64,000 nt of DNA from Verrucomicrobiaceae bacterium (GCA_947466075.1 CANIBP010000023.1:1-64000), one strand, 5' to 3'; shown: positions 51,794-60,930, counted from the stretch's first letter. Program-made: numbers and translations. The notes: a model not told the origin generated them from the letters alone.

Positions 51794-53446
51794 ATGTCCC
51801 CTTCCCGTCTCCAGTTTCAGCTCGAAGCGCAAGCCGCCGGCTCCAAGGCCCGTGCGGCGACGTTTCGCACGCTGCATGGCGTGGTGCAGACGCCGTTGTT
51901 CATGCCGGTGGGCACGCAGGCGACGGTGAAGGCGCAGACGCCGGAGTCGTTGCATGCCTCTGGCTCGCAAATCCTGCTGGCGAACACGTATCATCTGCTG
52001 CTGCGGCCCGGACCGGAGGTGTTTCAGAAGCTGGGTGGCATTCATCGTTTCATGGACTGGCCGGGATCGGTGCTCACGGACTCGGGTGGTTATCAGATCT
52101 TCTCGTTGCCGCATTCGCGCTCGATGACGGAGGAAGGGGCGGTGTTTCAAAGCTATGTGGATGGCCAGCGCATCCTGCTGAGCCCCGAATTGAGCATTCA
52201 AACACAAAGGGCCATCGGCAGTGACATCATGATGGTGCTGGATCAATGCATCCCGTCCACCGCCGATGAGAAAGCCGCACGCGCCGCGCTGCAAGTCACG
52301 CAACGCTGGGCCGTGCGCAGTCTCGCCGCGCGCGAGGACTCACCGCAGTCGATGTTTGGCATCGTGCAGGGCGCACTGTATCCGCATCTGCGTCGCGAAA
52401 GCGCGGAAGGGCTGATGCAGATCGACTTCGACGGCTTTGCCATCGGCGGACTGGCCGTGGGCGAGGAAAAGAACGAGCGCGAGGACGTGTGTGAGCTGAC
52501 TGCCGCGCTGCTGCCGCAGGATCGACCACGATACCTCATGGGCGTAGGCACGCCGCTGGATGTGCTGGAGGCCGTGCATCGCGGCGTGGACATGTTTGAC
52601 TGCATTATTCCCACCCAGGTGGCCAAGCGCGGCTCCTGCTTCACCTCACGCGGCATCGTCGAGCTGCGGCGCTCGGTTTATAAATTCAGCGAGGAGCAGC
52701 TCGATCCCGCCTGCACCTGCCCGGTGTGTGCGAAATACTCGCGGGCGTATCTGCATCACCTCACCAAGACGCAGGAACCGCTCGGCTGGCAGCTCATGGG
52801 CCAGCACAACATCCACTTCTACCACCAGCTCATGCGCGAGATCCGCCAGAGCATTCTGGAAGATCGCTTTCTGCCGCTCTACCGCGAGAAGCGTGAGATT
52901 TTGCAGATCGAAGATGTCGATCATCCGGTGAAGGGCCCAAAAGCCGGTGCCGCCAAGCCGCTACTCCTCGGCGACTACGAACTGCGGCTCGATCCCATCG
53001 CAATTCATCACCGCAACGGCCAGATCGTCCCCACGCAGATCGATTCCAAGTGGCCTGAGCAAATCCAACTCGCCCAACGCCTCCGCCTTCCCGCCGGAGT
53101 CGCCGCAGAAGACGCTGCGCCACTCATCATCTGGGATCTCGACCTCGGTGCCGCTGCTCCAGCGCTCTCGCTCATCCTCGCCTACGAAGAAGAGGTGCAG
53201 AAAGGCCCTGTGCGGTCGCTGCACCTCGTCAGCTTCACCGCTGACCTCTCGCCTCTTCGCCTCGCCCTCAGCCACAAACGCCACTTCCCATATCTGCGCC
53301 ACGGTGCAGCGGACACGCTCGTGCTGCGAGACGTGTGGGAGTCCCGCTACTGCCCCGGCTTGAAGTGGATGTTGATCCATGGATGCAGCGAGGAGATGCG
53401 CGCTCAGGCTCCAGGACCGGCGGAAGTGGTGTTGGGCGAACGGTAA
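51794..53446 (+). CDS. tgt: tRNA-guanine transglycosylase fused to an MnmC-like fragment
   Basis: Residues 1-370 form a bacterial Tgt, which exchanges guanine 34 for preQ1 in tRNAs: LANTYHLLLRPG, SVLTDSGGYQIFSL (catalytic Asp), DFDGFAIGGLAVGE, DCIIPTQVAKRGSCFTSRG and the zinc site CTCPVCAKYSRAYLHHL. Residues of about 390-550 read like the methyltransferase part of MnmC (IIWDLDLGAAAPALSLI, then LRLALSHKRHFPYLRHGA, LKWMLIHGCSEEM). The fragment stops before the conserved 'DPFSPK-NP-LW'-type block, so the second activity is doubtful. Such a fusion would combine two wobble-position modification functions. An upstream start (51713) adds residues that look non-coding. Confidence 0.85.
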   Translation: MSPSRLQFQLEAQAAGSKARAATFRTLHGVVQTPLFMPVGTQATVKAQTPESLHASGSQILLANTYHLLLRPGPEVFQKLGGIHRFMDWPGSVLTDSGGYQIFSLPHSRSMTEEGAVFQSYVDGQRILLSPELSIQTQRAIGSDIMMVLDQCIPSTADEKAARAALQVTQRWAVRSLAAREDSPQSMFGIVQGALYPHLRRESAEGLMQIDFDGFAIGGLAVGEEKNEREDVCELTAALLPQDRPRYLMGVGTPLDVLEAVHRGVDMFDCIIPTQVAKRGSCFTSRGIVELRRSVYKFSEEQLDPACTCPVCAKYSRAYLHHLTKTQEPLGWQLMGQHNIHFYHQLMREIRQSILEDRFLPLYREKREILQIEDVDHPVKGPKAGAAKPLLLGDYELRLDPIAIHHRNGQIVPTQIDSKWPEQIQLAQRLRLPAGVAAEDAAPLIIWDLDLGAAAPALSLILAYEEEVQKGPVRSLHLVSFTADLSPLRLALSHKRHFPYLRHGAADTLVLRDVWESRYCPGLKWMLIHGCSEEMRAQAPGPAEVVLGER

Positions 53447-53518
53447 TCCCCTTCACGACTAGCATTCGCTGCGTTTTTGTTCCTTGTGCAAAGACACGTC
53501 CCGTCCAAGCGTGACGGG

Positions 53519-54466
53519 ATGCTCATCGCCTATTACCTGCACGACCTCAGCCCTCACTTGATCAAAATCACGGACAAGATCGCCGTGCATTGGTATGGGT
53601 TGTCCTATGTTCTGGGTTTCTACCTGACCTACGTTGTTATGCGCTTTCTGGCGAAGCGGGGCCTCTCAGAGATCAAGGAAGAGGCGGTGGCAGATTTCAT
53701 CACGATGGTATCGTTGTTCGGTCTGGTTCTGGGTGGTCGCCTCGGCTATCTGCTGCTCTACAATTTCGATGAGTTCATCCATGCGCCGTGGATTTTCTTC
53801 CTGCTGAATCAAGGCGGCATGGCAAGTCATGGCGGCATCGCAGGCACCACGCTGTTTTGCGGCTGGTATGCGTGGAAACACAAGATTTCATGGGCTGGCA
53901 TCGGCGACTCGATCGTGTGCGGTGCACCACTGGGCGTGTTCCTCGGGCGTATCGCCAACTTCATCAATGGCGAACTGTTTGGCCGCGTAACGAACGTGCC
54001 ATGGGCGGTGAAATTTCCCACCGAACTACTGCATGAAGACTTTTACAAGCAAGGCGGCCAACCAGGGCTGGTTCCCGAAGGTTTGCAGCACAGTCCGGAC
54101 ATCATCGCATATTTCGAGAAGGATCGCGGTGGGCGTGCCGAACTTGAGGCCGTGCTGCATCCACGCCACCCCTCGCAACTTTATGAAGCGCTCGGCGAAG
54201 GCCTGCTGCTGAGTGCCGTTCTCATTTTCATCCGTCTTAAGTTCCCACGACTGCGCCAAGGCATCGTCACCGGACTGTTTTTCATTCTCTACGCCGGTGT
54301 CCGCATCGCACTGGAATTTGTGCGGCAGCCGGACAGCGGCTCGGCGATGATCCTGGGCCTGACGAAGGGACAGTTCTTCTCGACCTTCATGTTCATCGTC
54401 GGCGGACTGTTCATCGGTTACGGCCTGAAATGGGGCAAGCGCCCACCAGGACTGGCACAGGCCTGA
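53519..54466 (+). CDS. lgt: Prolipoprotein diacylglyceryl transferase
   Basis: The membrane enzyme that adds diacylglycerol to lipoprotein cysteines; 315 residues from ATG 53519 (MLIAYYLHDLSPHLI). Motifs are YGLSYVLGFYLTYVVMRF, VLGGRLGYLLLYN, GGMASHGGIAGTTLF (essential His-Gly), GRIANFINGELFGR, and HPSQLYEALGEGLLL. Multiple TM helices follow the known topology. Its substrate class is present in this window (lipobox proteins). The 14-residue extension from 53477 is not typical. Confidence 0.95.
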   Translation: MLIAYYLHDLSPHLIKITDKIAVHWYGLSYVLGFYLTYVVMRFLAKRGLSEIKEEAVADFITMVSLFGLVLGGRLGYLLLYNFDEFIHAPWIFFLLNQGGMASHGGIAGTTLFCGWYAWKHKISWAGIGDSIVCGAPLGVFLGRIANFINGELFGRVTNVPWAVKFPTELLHEDFYKQGGQPGLVPEGLQHSPDIIAYFEKDRGGRAELEAVLHPRHPSQLYEALGEGLLLSAVLIFIRLKFPRLRQGIVTGLFFILYAGVRIALEFVRQPDSGSAMILGLTKGQFFSTFMFIVGGLFIGYGLKWGKRPPGLAQA

Positions 54467-54467
54467 G

Positions 54468-55157
54468 TCACTTCAAATCGAGACCAAGATCGAGATTGAA
54501 ACTGCCATCCGCCGCAGGTGCGCTGGCGTTGAGATCCAGGGAAATGCCGCTGACCATCTGACCATCGGATCCTTCTCTTCCGATCATGATGCTGGCTTTT
54601 TGTTCGGCACGCGTGACTACGGTAGGCATGGAAAGCATATCAGCGCCCTTGGATTCATTAAGATGGGCAAGAGCGGCCTTCACTTCGGCAGGCTTCATCG
54701 CGCCTGACTGCTCGACATCAAACGGGGCAGGAAACAAGTCGCGCACGGCTTTGTCGGCAGCCACGGCATCGCTGACTTTCAGCAAGCGAGCAGCCAGTTT
54801 GACCGTGCCGTCTGGCAGGCTCTCTGGCGTGATTATTGCGAGACCATTCGTATCCTTGCTTATCTGCCAGAAGCCGATGATGGCGGATTCACCCGGCTTC
54901 AAATGCACACGGCGCTTGGTCTTGAAAGGCAGCGGTTTCTGGCCCTCTGGCGCGGCCGAGAGGATTTCATGGTAAAGATCATCCAAGTCATCTGACTGCG
55001 GCAAGGCTGATGGCTTGGGAGACGCAGAAGATGAATTCGAACTGTGTGGCGCGAATGTGGGACTGACCGTCTTCTGTTGCGAGCGTGAGAACCAGAACAG
55101 AGCAGCCAGTAGCAAAAGAGTGCAGACAATGGGCGAACGACGTGGCAACAGGCGCAT
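54468..55157 (-). CDS. Anchored protein with a secretin-like C-terminal motif
   Basis: About 229 residues from ATG 55157 (MRLLPRRSPIVCTLLLLAALFWFSRSQQ), a signal/anchor helix. After a Ser-rich spacer there is a beta segment (FKTKRRVHLKPGESAIIGFWQI, TVKLAARLLKVSD), then helical KPAEVKAALAHLNESKGADMLSMPTVVTRAEQKASIMIGREGSDGQMVSGISLDL. The 'DMLSMPTVVTRAEQKASIMIG' segment resembles the secretin 'L--P-V-T--GQ-A-I--G' beta motif. No other secretin domain is present. It is divergent from the ECF sigma gene, so it may belong to the same regulon. Function unknown. Confidence 0.5.
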   Translation of the reverse strand: MRLLPRRSPIVCTLLLLAALFWFSRSQQKTVSPTFAPHSSNSSSASPKPSALPQSDDLDDLYHEILSAAPEGQKPLPFKTKRRVHLKPGESAIIGFWQISKDTNGLAIITPESLPDGTVKLAARLLKVSDAVAADKAVRDLFPAPFDVEQSGAMKPAEVKAALAHLNESKGADMLSMPTVVTRAEQKASIMIGREGSDGQMVSGISLDLNASAPAADGSFNLDLGLDLK

Positions 55158-55266
55158 GAAAGCCAGATTGGAGGTCTTTTGAGGCCTTACAACCCGTGCT
55201 TTTTCGCGATAAAGCACACAAAAGGCGAACCCGGAGGCGTTAGGCTGGTCGAACACTTGCCCCCGC
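55158..55266. promoter_or_regulatory. Divergent intergenic region with a perfect inverted repeat
   Basis: These 109 bases separate the start of the minus-strand anchored protein from the ECF sigma factor. GTGCTTT (55196-55202) and AAAGCAC (55211-55217) form a 7-bp inverted repeat with an 8-base loop. It is well placed as an operator or promoter element for two divergent genes, but the promoter boxes themselves are not clear. Confidence 0.4.
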
Positions 55267-55842
55267 ATGCAACCCTCCTTCGACTGGAAACGAACCTTTG
55301 AACAGCTCGCCCCGCAGCTTGTGCTGTATGCGCGTCAGCTTGTGGATTCGAAGTCCGATGCCGAAGACGTGGTGCAAATGGCTTTCGTGCGCTGGTGGCG
55401 GCGCTTTCCTGAAGGCGATAACAATCACATTCCCCTGATCTATGCCGCCGTGCGCACCATCGCCCTGGATCAGCGCCGCTCTGACCTCCGCCGGGTGAAC
55501 CGCGAGGCCAGGTCAGACCTCGTGGTGGCAGGTGAAAACGCGCCCACCTTTGATCCGCTCCCCGAACAGAAAGAGACCGCCGCCATCGTCGAAAAGGCGC
55601 TGCAAGCCCTGCCCGAAGATCAGCGCGAAGTCATCACGCTCAAGCTTTGGGGCGACCTGACCTTCAATGAAATCGCCGCGCTGACTGGCAGTTCGATCAA
55701 CACCATCGCCGGACGTTATCGCTACGCCATTCAGGCGCTGCACCGAAAGCTCGGACACCTGCGAGCCGATCTCCTCGGCGAATCCACCTCTCCCGCCATC
55801 AACATCCTGCCATTTGCACCCACCACCGAGGCCCTATCATGA
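55267..55842 (+). CDS. ECF-type RNA polymerase sigma factor
   Basis: A 191-residue extracytoplasmic-function sigma factor. Region 2 reads FEQLAPQLVLYARQLVDSKSDAEDVVQMAFVRWWRRFPEG (promoter -10 binding and core binding). Region 4 reads EKALQALPEDQREVITLKLWGDLTFNEIAALTGSSINTIAGRYRYAIQALHRKLG, a helix-turn-helix for the -35 region. It overlaps the next gene, a predicted anti-sigma-like protein, by 4 bases. Together with the downstream PDZ gene this suggests an envelope-stress regulator. Confidence 0.9.
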   Translation: MQPSFDWKRTFEQLAPQLVLYARQLVDSKSDAEDVVQMAFVRWWRRFPEGDNNHIPLIYAAVRTIALDQRRSDLRRVNREARSDLVVAGENAPTFDPLPEQKETAAIVEKALQALPEDQREVITLKLWGDLTFNEIAALTGSSINTIAGRYRYAIQALHRKLGHLRADLLGESTSPAINILPFAPTTEALS

Positions 55843-56294
55843 ACAACAACCTGAATGAACAAGAACTCGAAAACCTGCTGCGCGGCCTTGCCCCGGCAGC
55901 GGCATCCCCTGCCCTGGCGCAACGCGTCGATGATGAGCTGAAGCTCGACATGAGCTGGCTGAGCACCAGCCGCCGCAAACCCCGGCCCCTGCCGCGCTGG
56001 CTCATGTCAGCAGGCTGGGCCGCCATGGGCGCCGCCGCCGCGATTGCGGTGATGAGCTATCTTCCGCAGCCGCATGGCCAAGGTGGCGCAGCCACTCTGG
56101 CCACCACGTCCGCCCCCACCATTCGTGAATGGGATGACTCGAATGACAGCGCCATCCTCCACGGTCGCATGGCCGAGAAGCGCGCCCTCATCATCTCCCG
56201 TGAGCTCCAAACGTGGGTTGATCCCCGCTACGCGCAGGTAACCGTGGAAATCCCCAGCCAGAACAGACTCTTGCAGCCCGTCTCCCATAGGTAA
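55839..56294 (+). CDS. Anti-sigma-like single-pass membrane protein
   Basis: A 151-residue protein beginning MNNNLNEQELENLLRGLAPAAASPALAQRVDDELKLDMSWLS. The N-terminal half is cytoplasmic-looking and helical, a TM helix lies at about 55-75 (WLMSAGWAAMGAAAAIAVMSYL), and a small extracytoplasmic part ends TVEIPSQNRLLQPVSHR. The overlap with the ECF sigma gene is the pattern of sigma/anti-sigma pairs. It has no recognised zinc anti-sigma (HxxxCxxC) motif, so the assignment rests on genome context and topology. Confidence 0.6.
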   Translation: MNNNLNEQELENLLRGLAPAAASPALAQRVDDELKLDMSWLSTSRRKPRPLPRWLMSAGWAAMGAAAAIAVMSYLPQPHGQGGAATLATTSAPTIREWDDSNDSAILHGRMAEKRALIISRELQTWVDPRYAQVTVEIPSQNRLLQPVSHR

Positions 56295-56328
56295 GCAAGG
56301 CCCCGACCAGCCCTGCCACCCCCAAACC

Positions 56329-57489
56329 ATGAAACTTCCACACACGCTCCTCATCGCCTGCCTCGGTGCCGCAACCTTGTGTGCCCAGCAGGTGGACCCC
56401 AAAACCGAGGTCAAGCCGGCTGAAAAATCCGCCTCTACCTCCGGTGAAGCCAGCGCATCTGCCACTGTCACCACCAACTCCAATGGCAACGTGAAAACGG
56501 AGACGCGGACCGCGGATTCACGGTCGAATCGCCGCCCGCAGCAGCCGAATCAACCGCCTCCCGGTGCGCAGCAGAAACCCGTAGCCTACATCGGCGTGCT
56601 CACCCGCGAGGTGCCGCCGGAACTGCGCTCACAGCTCTCCCTGCCGGAAGGCTTTGGCCTGCTGGTGGAGGAAGTGATGCCCGACTCTCCTGCCCAGCAT
56701 GCCGGATTAAAGGTCTACGACCTGCTGGTGAAGTTCGAAGATCAGCAGCTTGTGAGCATGGAGCAACTCATGCTCTTGGTGCGTGTCAAAAAGAAAGGCG
56801 ATGTCGTCAACCTGACCGTCATCAGCGGCGGCAAAGAGTCCCAGGTGCCCGTGACGTTCGGTGAAAAACAGATGCCGGTGATGCAACCACACCAGCAGCA
56901 CGGCTTCTCCGGCTGGCCGCAGAACGGAGCGCCGATGTTCAATGGCGGCGATTTCCGCGGCTCCCCAAAGCAAGGCAATGAGATGGCGGAGCAGATGCAA
57001 CGTTTCCAACAAGAGATGCGCGAGTATCAGCAGCGCATCCAGGACTGGTCGAAAGCCGGTGGCACCACACCCATGCCGCAGATGCCGATGTGGAAACCAC
57101 AAGACACCAATCCACGACGGGAACCTTCGCGCCAGTCACCACAGTCTCCTCATGATGGCAATGTGCAGCGCTACAACTTCAGCGAATCCCATGCGGCGAT
57201 GAACATGACCCGGCGTGATGATGCGGGCGAATACTCCATCATGCGCGAGGACGACAAAACCATCTTCACGGTCCGTCCCAAGGACGGCAAGGAGCAAAGC
57301 TGGCCGGTGAACAACGAAGAGGAACGCAAAGCCGTGCCAGAAGAATTCCGCGACAAACTGCGTATGATGGACGGCGTTGGTAATGGCATCCACATCGAAT
57401 TGCGCCCCGGCCCCGGTGGCGAAGGCCCACGCGGAGGCGACAACAAGCCAGCCCCACCTCGTTCTCAAGGCCGCACCACTTCTACCTAG
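56329..57489 (+). CDS. Secreted PDZ-domain protein
   Basis: A 386-residue protein: signal peptide MKLPHTLLIACLGAATLCAQ, Lys/Ala/Gln-rich spacer, and a PDZ domain at about 85-165 (KPVAYIGVLTREVPPELRSQLSLPEGFGLLVEEVMPDSPAQHAGLKVYDLLVKFEDQQLVSMEQLMLLVRVKKKGDVVNLTVISGGK). The rest is Met/Gln/Pro-rich with no protease domain, so it is not a complete DegP/DegQ. It lies 34 bases after the anti-sigma-like gene and ends before a strong terminator, so it closes the cluster. It may act as a periplasmic sensing or chaperone-like protein. Confidence 0.75.
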   Translation: MKLPHTLLIACLGAATLCAQQVDPKTEVKPAEKSASTSGEASASATVTTNSNGNVKTETRTADSRSNRRPQQPNQPPPGAQQKPVAYIGVLTREVPPELRSQLSLPEGFGLLVEEVMPDSPAQHAGLKVYDLLVKFEDQQLVSMEQLMLLVRVKKKGDVVNLTVISGGKESQVPVTFGEKQMPVMQPHQQHGFSGWPQNGAPMFNGGDFRGSPKQGNEMAEQMQRFQQEMREYQQRIQDWSKAGGTTPMPQMPMWKPQDTNPRREPSRQSPQSPHDGNVQRYNFSESHAAMNMTRRDDAGEYSIMREDDKTIFTVRPKDGKEQSWPVNNEEERKAVPEEFRDKLRMMDGVGNGIHIELRPGPGGEGPRGGDNKPAPPRSQGRTTST

Positions 57490-57511
57490 CCAGAGATTGA
57501 TTCACAACAAT

Positions 57512-57551
57512 GCGGCGATGTCTCTCTCTGAGCCATCGCCGCTTTCGTTTT
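57512..57551 (+). terminator. Rho-independent terminator after the PDZ gene
   Basis: GCGGCGATG (57512-57520) and CATCGCCGC (57534-57542) form a perfect 9-bp GC-rich stem with a 13-base loop, followed by TTTCGTTTT (57543-57551). It terminates the sigma/anti-sigma/PDZ transcript. Confidence 0.85.
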
Positions 57552-57642
57552 AGGGATTTGCTTCCCGTCCTGTAAAACCACCAGCAGCACAATACTCGCG
57601 CTCCTTGGTTGCCATGGCCGTTGCTCCGGTCTATCTCGGTAC

Positions 57643-58371
57643 GTGGAAGATACCGACTACAAAGTTAAACTGGAGATTTTTGAAGGCCCGCTGGACCTGT
57701 TGCTCTACCTCATCAAAAAAGAGGAGATCGACATTTATAGCGTGTCCTTGGAGCGCATCACGCGGCAGTACCTCGATTATATTGATACGTTCAAGGCGCT
57801 GAACATCGAACTCGCGAGCGAATTCATCGTGATGGCGGCCAATTTGATGTACATCAAGAGCCGCGAACTGCTGCCGAAGGATGTGCAGCCACCGGAAGAG
57901 GACGCGGAGGAAAATGACCCGCGCTGGGAATTGATCCGTCAGCTTGTCGAGTACAAGAAATTCAAGGAAGCTGCCCAGTTCCTCGGCGTGCAGGAGGTGA
58001 AGGGCGATGAATTGTTCGTCACAACGCCAGAACTACCCGATCTGGACGCTCCCGAGGAGACCTTGGGCCAGGTGGGCATCTTCGACCTGATCCGTGCCTT
58101 CCAGCGCATCCTGAAGCGTTTCGAAAACGCGAGCGACTTCCGCGAGATCGTTAATGACCGCTACACGGTGGCCGATAAGATCGAGTACCTGCTCAACATC
58201 ATGCCCGTAGGCGGCAAAATGAAGTTTGAGGAATTGTTCACCGACGCCGCTAGCCGTGGCGAAGTCATTGTTACCTTCCTAGCGATGCTGGAGTTGATCA
58301 AACTCAACCACCTGCAAGTGGAGCAGGAGCAGTTGCTGGGCGAAATTGTCGTAGTGCGGCCGGCGACGTGA
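57643..58371 (+). CDS. scpA: Segregation and condensation protein ScpA
   Basis: The kleisin subunit of the Smc-ScpAB condensin. A 242-residue protein starting at GTG 57643 (MEDTDYKVKLEIFEGPLDLLLYLIKKEEIDIYSVSL), with the ScpA core FEGPLDLLLYLIKKEEIDI, FIVMAANLMYIKSRELLPKD and VTFLAMLELIKLNHLQVEQEQLLGEIVV. Length and ends are normal for ScpA. Starts with GTG and no SD. The partner scpB is not in this window. Confidence 0.9.
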   Translation: MEDTDYKVKLEIFEGPLDLLLYLIKKEEIDIYSVSLERITRQYLDYIDTFKALNIELASEFIVMAANLMYIKSRELLPKDVQPPEEDAEENDPRWELIRQLVEYKKFKEAAQFLGVQEVKGDELFVTTPELPDLDAPEETLGQVGIFDLIRAFQRILKRFENASDFREIVNDRYTVADKIEYLLNIMPVGGKMKFEELFTDAASRGEVIVTFLAMLELIKLNHLQVEQEQLLGEIVVVRPAT

Positions 58372-58372
58372 G

Positions 58373-58543
58373 CTACTTCCCCTTTGCCACCACGGGAGTA
58401 GGTGGAGGAGTAACACGCGTGAACTGCGTGCTTTTGCCAAGCATCCAATAAAAGCCGCCAATGCACCCGATCAGGGCAAACGCCGCCATCACGGTCCAGA
58501 GGCCCGGGAGAAGCGGTTTGCGGAAGCGGCGGCGTCTTGCCAT
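58373..58543 (-). CDS. Small predicted membrane protein
   Basis: A 56-residue ORF from ATG 58543: MARRRRFRKPLLPGLWTVMAAFALIGCIGGFYWML, a basic N-terminus and one TM helix, then a Thr/Pro-rich tail. It lies between convergent scpA and divergent dus. No family recognised; the membrane pattern supports coding. Confidence 0.4.
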   Translation of the reverse strand: MARRRRFRKPLLPGLWTVMAAFALIGCIGGFYWMLGKSTQFTRVTPPPTPVVAKGK

Positions 58544-58595
58544 CAGTAAATGTGACACGGCTTGCCGCACTGTGCCAGTGCGGCTATGATCGAAT

Positions 58596-59618
58596 ATGCT
58601 CCCCTGGCTCAACAATGACCACTTTCCCCTCTATCTGGCCCCCATGGCCGGGGTGACGGACGTGATCTTCCGCCGATTGTGCAAAGAACAGGGTGCCGAT
58701 GTGATGGTGACGGAGTTCGTCAGTGCAGAGGGCATCCTCCAGCGTGACGACCGCACGCGGCATTATACGGACTTCGATGACGAGCAGCACCCCATCGGCG
58801 TGCAGCTTTTCGGTTCCGATGGCGTACGCATGGGCGAAGCAGCACGTAAAATCATCGACTGGAAGCAGCCAGACTTCATTGACATCAACTTTGGTTGCCC
58901 GGTGAACAAAGTCGTCGCCAAAAACGGTGGTTCGTCTTTGCTCAAAGACTGCCCACTGCTAGCCAGCGTCGCACGTGAAGTCGCAACAGCGGTCCCGATT
59001 CCTGTGACAGCCAAGATGCGTATCGGCTGGGACGCGGATCATGTGAACGCCGTCGAAGTTGCCCGCATTCTCGAAGACTGCGGTATGCAAGCCATCGCCG
59101 TGCATGGTCGCACCCGGGCGCAGGGCTACACGGGTCTTGCCGACTGGGACATCATCGGCCAGGTGGCCGACGCGGTGAAGATTCCGGTGATTGGCAACGG
59201 CGACATCGCCAGCGGTCTTGACGTGGAGATTCGGCGTGCTCAAACCAACGTGAAGGGCATCATGATAGGTCGTGCGGCAATGGCGAACCCGTGGGTGTTT
59301 AAAGAGGCGAAGCATTACCTCGCCACCGGCACACATGCTCCGCACGCCAGCGTCGAAGAACGCTTCAACTTCATGCGGCGACACTGCAAAATGGCCATCG
59401 AACGAAATGTGCGCATGGAAGAGATGCAAACGATGCGCTCCATGCGCAATCGGCTCATGAACTACACAAAGTCGATCCCTGGCGGCAAATGGTTGCGCCA
59501 GCACTTTTCTCAAATCGGTAGCTTGATGCAGTTGGAGGACATCTTTGCCTTGTATCTCGTCCATCAGGCCACTCACAGCCACGACCACTCTTCCCAAGAT
59601 TCCCCTTCCCTCGCATGA
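58596..59618 (+). CDS. tRNA-dihydrouridine synthase (Dus)
   Basis: A 340-residue flavin enzyme that reduces uridines in tRNA. FPLYLAPMAGVTDVIFRRLCKEQGAD is the family start, FIDINFGCPVNKVVAKNGGSSLLKD holds the catalytic Cys, and HGRTRAQGYTGLADWDIIGQ, IGNGDIASGLD and IGRAAMANPWVFKEAKHYL are FMN and RNA binding. The closest layout is DusB-type. It overlaps the M48 gene by 4 bases. Confidence 0.9.
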   Translation: MLPWLNNDHFPLYLAPMAGVTDVIFRRLCKEQGADVMVTEFVSAEGILQRDDRTRHYTDFDDEQHPIGVQLFGSDGVRMGEAARKIIDWKQPDFIDINFGCPVNKVVAKNGGSSLLKDCPLLASVAREVATAVPIPVTAKMRIGWDADHVNAVEVARILEDCGMQAIAVHGRTRAQGYTGLADWDIIGQVADAVKIPVIGNGDIASGLDVEIRRAQTNVKGIMIGRAAMANPWVFKEAKHYLATGTHAPHASVEERFNFMRRHCKMAIERNVRMEEMQTMRSMRNRLMNYTKSIPGGKWLRQHFSQIGSLMQLEDIFALYLVHQATHSHDHSSQDSPSLA

Positions 59619-60847
59619 CGTTTTCCAACCCTTGGTTTATCGCCGCCCTCATAGGCGTTCTCGGTCTGTTTCATCTCGAAATCATCGCCACATTTTTGAA
59701 CCTCGCGCAGTTCCGCCATGCGCTGCCGCAGCGTCTGAAGGACATCTTTTCGGACGAAACGGTGCAGAAGGCCGGTGCGTATGCGAGCCAGTCGGCCAAG
59801 CTCGATTTGCTGCGCAGCACGGCTTCGCTAGCGGTGATGATCGCGTTCTGGTGGTGTGGTGGTTTCGGCTGGCTGGAGCACTGGAGCGCCGGCTGGGGCT
59901 GGACTGCGATCCAAACCGGTGTCGGCGTGATCGGACTGCTCATGCTAGTGCAAAATATTCTATCCCTACCCTTCGATGCCTGGGACACGTTCAAGATCGA
60001 GGCTGAATATGGTTTCAACCGCACCACGGTGGGCACCTTCATCAAAGATCGTCTCAAAGGACTGCTGCTCACAGCCTTGCTCGGCGGACCGCTTCTAGCG
60101 CTGATCCTGTGGTTTTTCCAGACGCAGGAGCACGCGGTGCTCTATACGTGGCTAACTGTGGCTGGATTTAGCATCGTGATGGCTTGGGTTTCGCCACGGC
60201 TGCTCATGCCGCTGTTTTTGAAGTTCCAGCCGCTTAAAGATGGCCCGCTGCGCGAGGCGCTGCTTGCGTTGGCGGCCCGTTTGAAGTTTCCGGTGGTGGA
60301 CGTGTCCGTGGTGGACGGTTCACGTCGTTCCAGCAAGGCAAACGCGTTCCTCTCCGGCTTCGGCAAGAACAAGCGCATCGCGCTGTTCGACACGTTAATC
60401 GAAAAACACACGCAGGCGGAATTGGAGGTGATCCTCGCGCATGAGATCGGCCATCACAAATGCCGCCATGTGCCGCAGCAGCTTGTGCTTGGCCTATTGG
60501 AAAGTGGCTTGATGTTTTACCTGCTACATGCGGCGCTGAAATCGCCCGCCTTCTTCCATGCTTTTGGCGTCACGAGCATGCCTTTGGGCCTTGGATTGGT
60601 GCTGTTCAGCATCGTTTATTCACCTGCCAGTCTGCTGCTCGGCATGCTAAGCAGTGCTTTGAGCCGAAGACACGAGTTTCAGGCCGATGCCTTTGCCAAA
60701 GCTGCCTGCGGAGCCGAACCACTAATGGCTGGGCTAAAGAAACTGTCTTTCGATCACCTATCGCATCCGAACCCGCATGCGCTCACGGTGTGGTTACATT
60801 ATTCCCACCCGCCTATCGGCCAGAGGCTGGCCGCGCTGGAAGGGTAA
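59615..60847 (+). CDS. M48-family STE24-like membrane metallopeptidase
   Basis: A 410-residue membrane protease. It has several TM helices (FIAALIGVLGLFHLEIIATFL; LLLTALLGGPLLALILWFF) and the zinc motif LEVILAHEIGHHKCRHVPQ near residue 275, with the third ligand in SRRHEFQADAFAKAACG. The 'SKANAFLSGFGKNKRIALFDTL' block is typical of CAAX-protease-like M48 enzymes. Bacterial members act in membrane-protein quality control. It overlaps the dus stop. Confidence 0.9.
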   Translation: MTFSNPWFIAALIGVLGLFHLEIIATFLNLAQFRHALPQRLKDIFSDETVQKAGAYASQSAKLDLLRSTASLAVMIAFWWCGGFGWLEHWSAGWGWTAIQTGVGVIGLLMLVQNILSLPFDAWDTFKIEAEYGFNRTTVGTFIKDRLKGLLLTALLGGPLLALILWFFQTQEHAVLYTWLTVAGFSIVMAWVSPRLLMPLFLKFQPLKDGPLREALLALAARLKFPVVDVSVVDGSRRSSKANAFLSGFGKNKRIALFDTLIEKHTQAELEVILAHEIGHHKCRHVPQQLVLGLLESGLMFYLLHAALKSPAFFHAFGVTSMPLGLGLVLFSIVYSPASLLLGMLSSALSRRHEFQADAFAKAACGAEPLMAGLKKLSFDHLSHPNPHALTVWLHYSHPPIGQRLAALEG

Positions 60848-60930
60848 ATTGCCATCATCCACATAGTTTTTTCGCACGTTTGATAAATGTGTCGTTTCTC
60901 TGGCGTAGCCTCCCACAACACCCCCTATCT

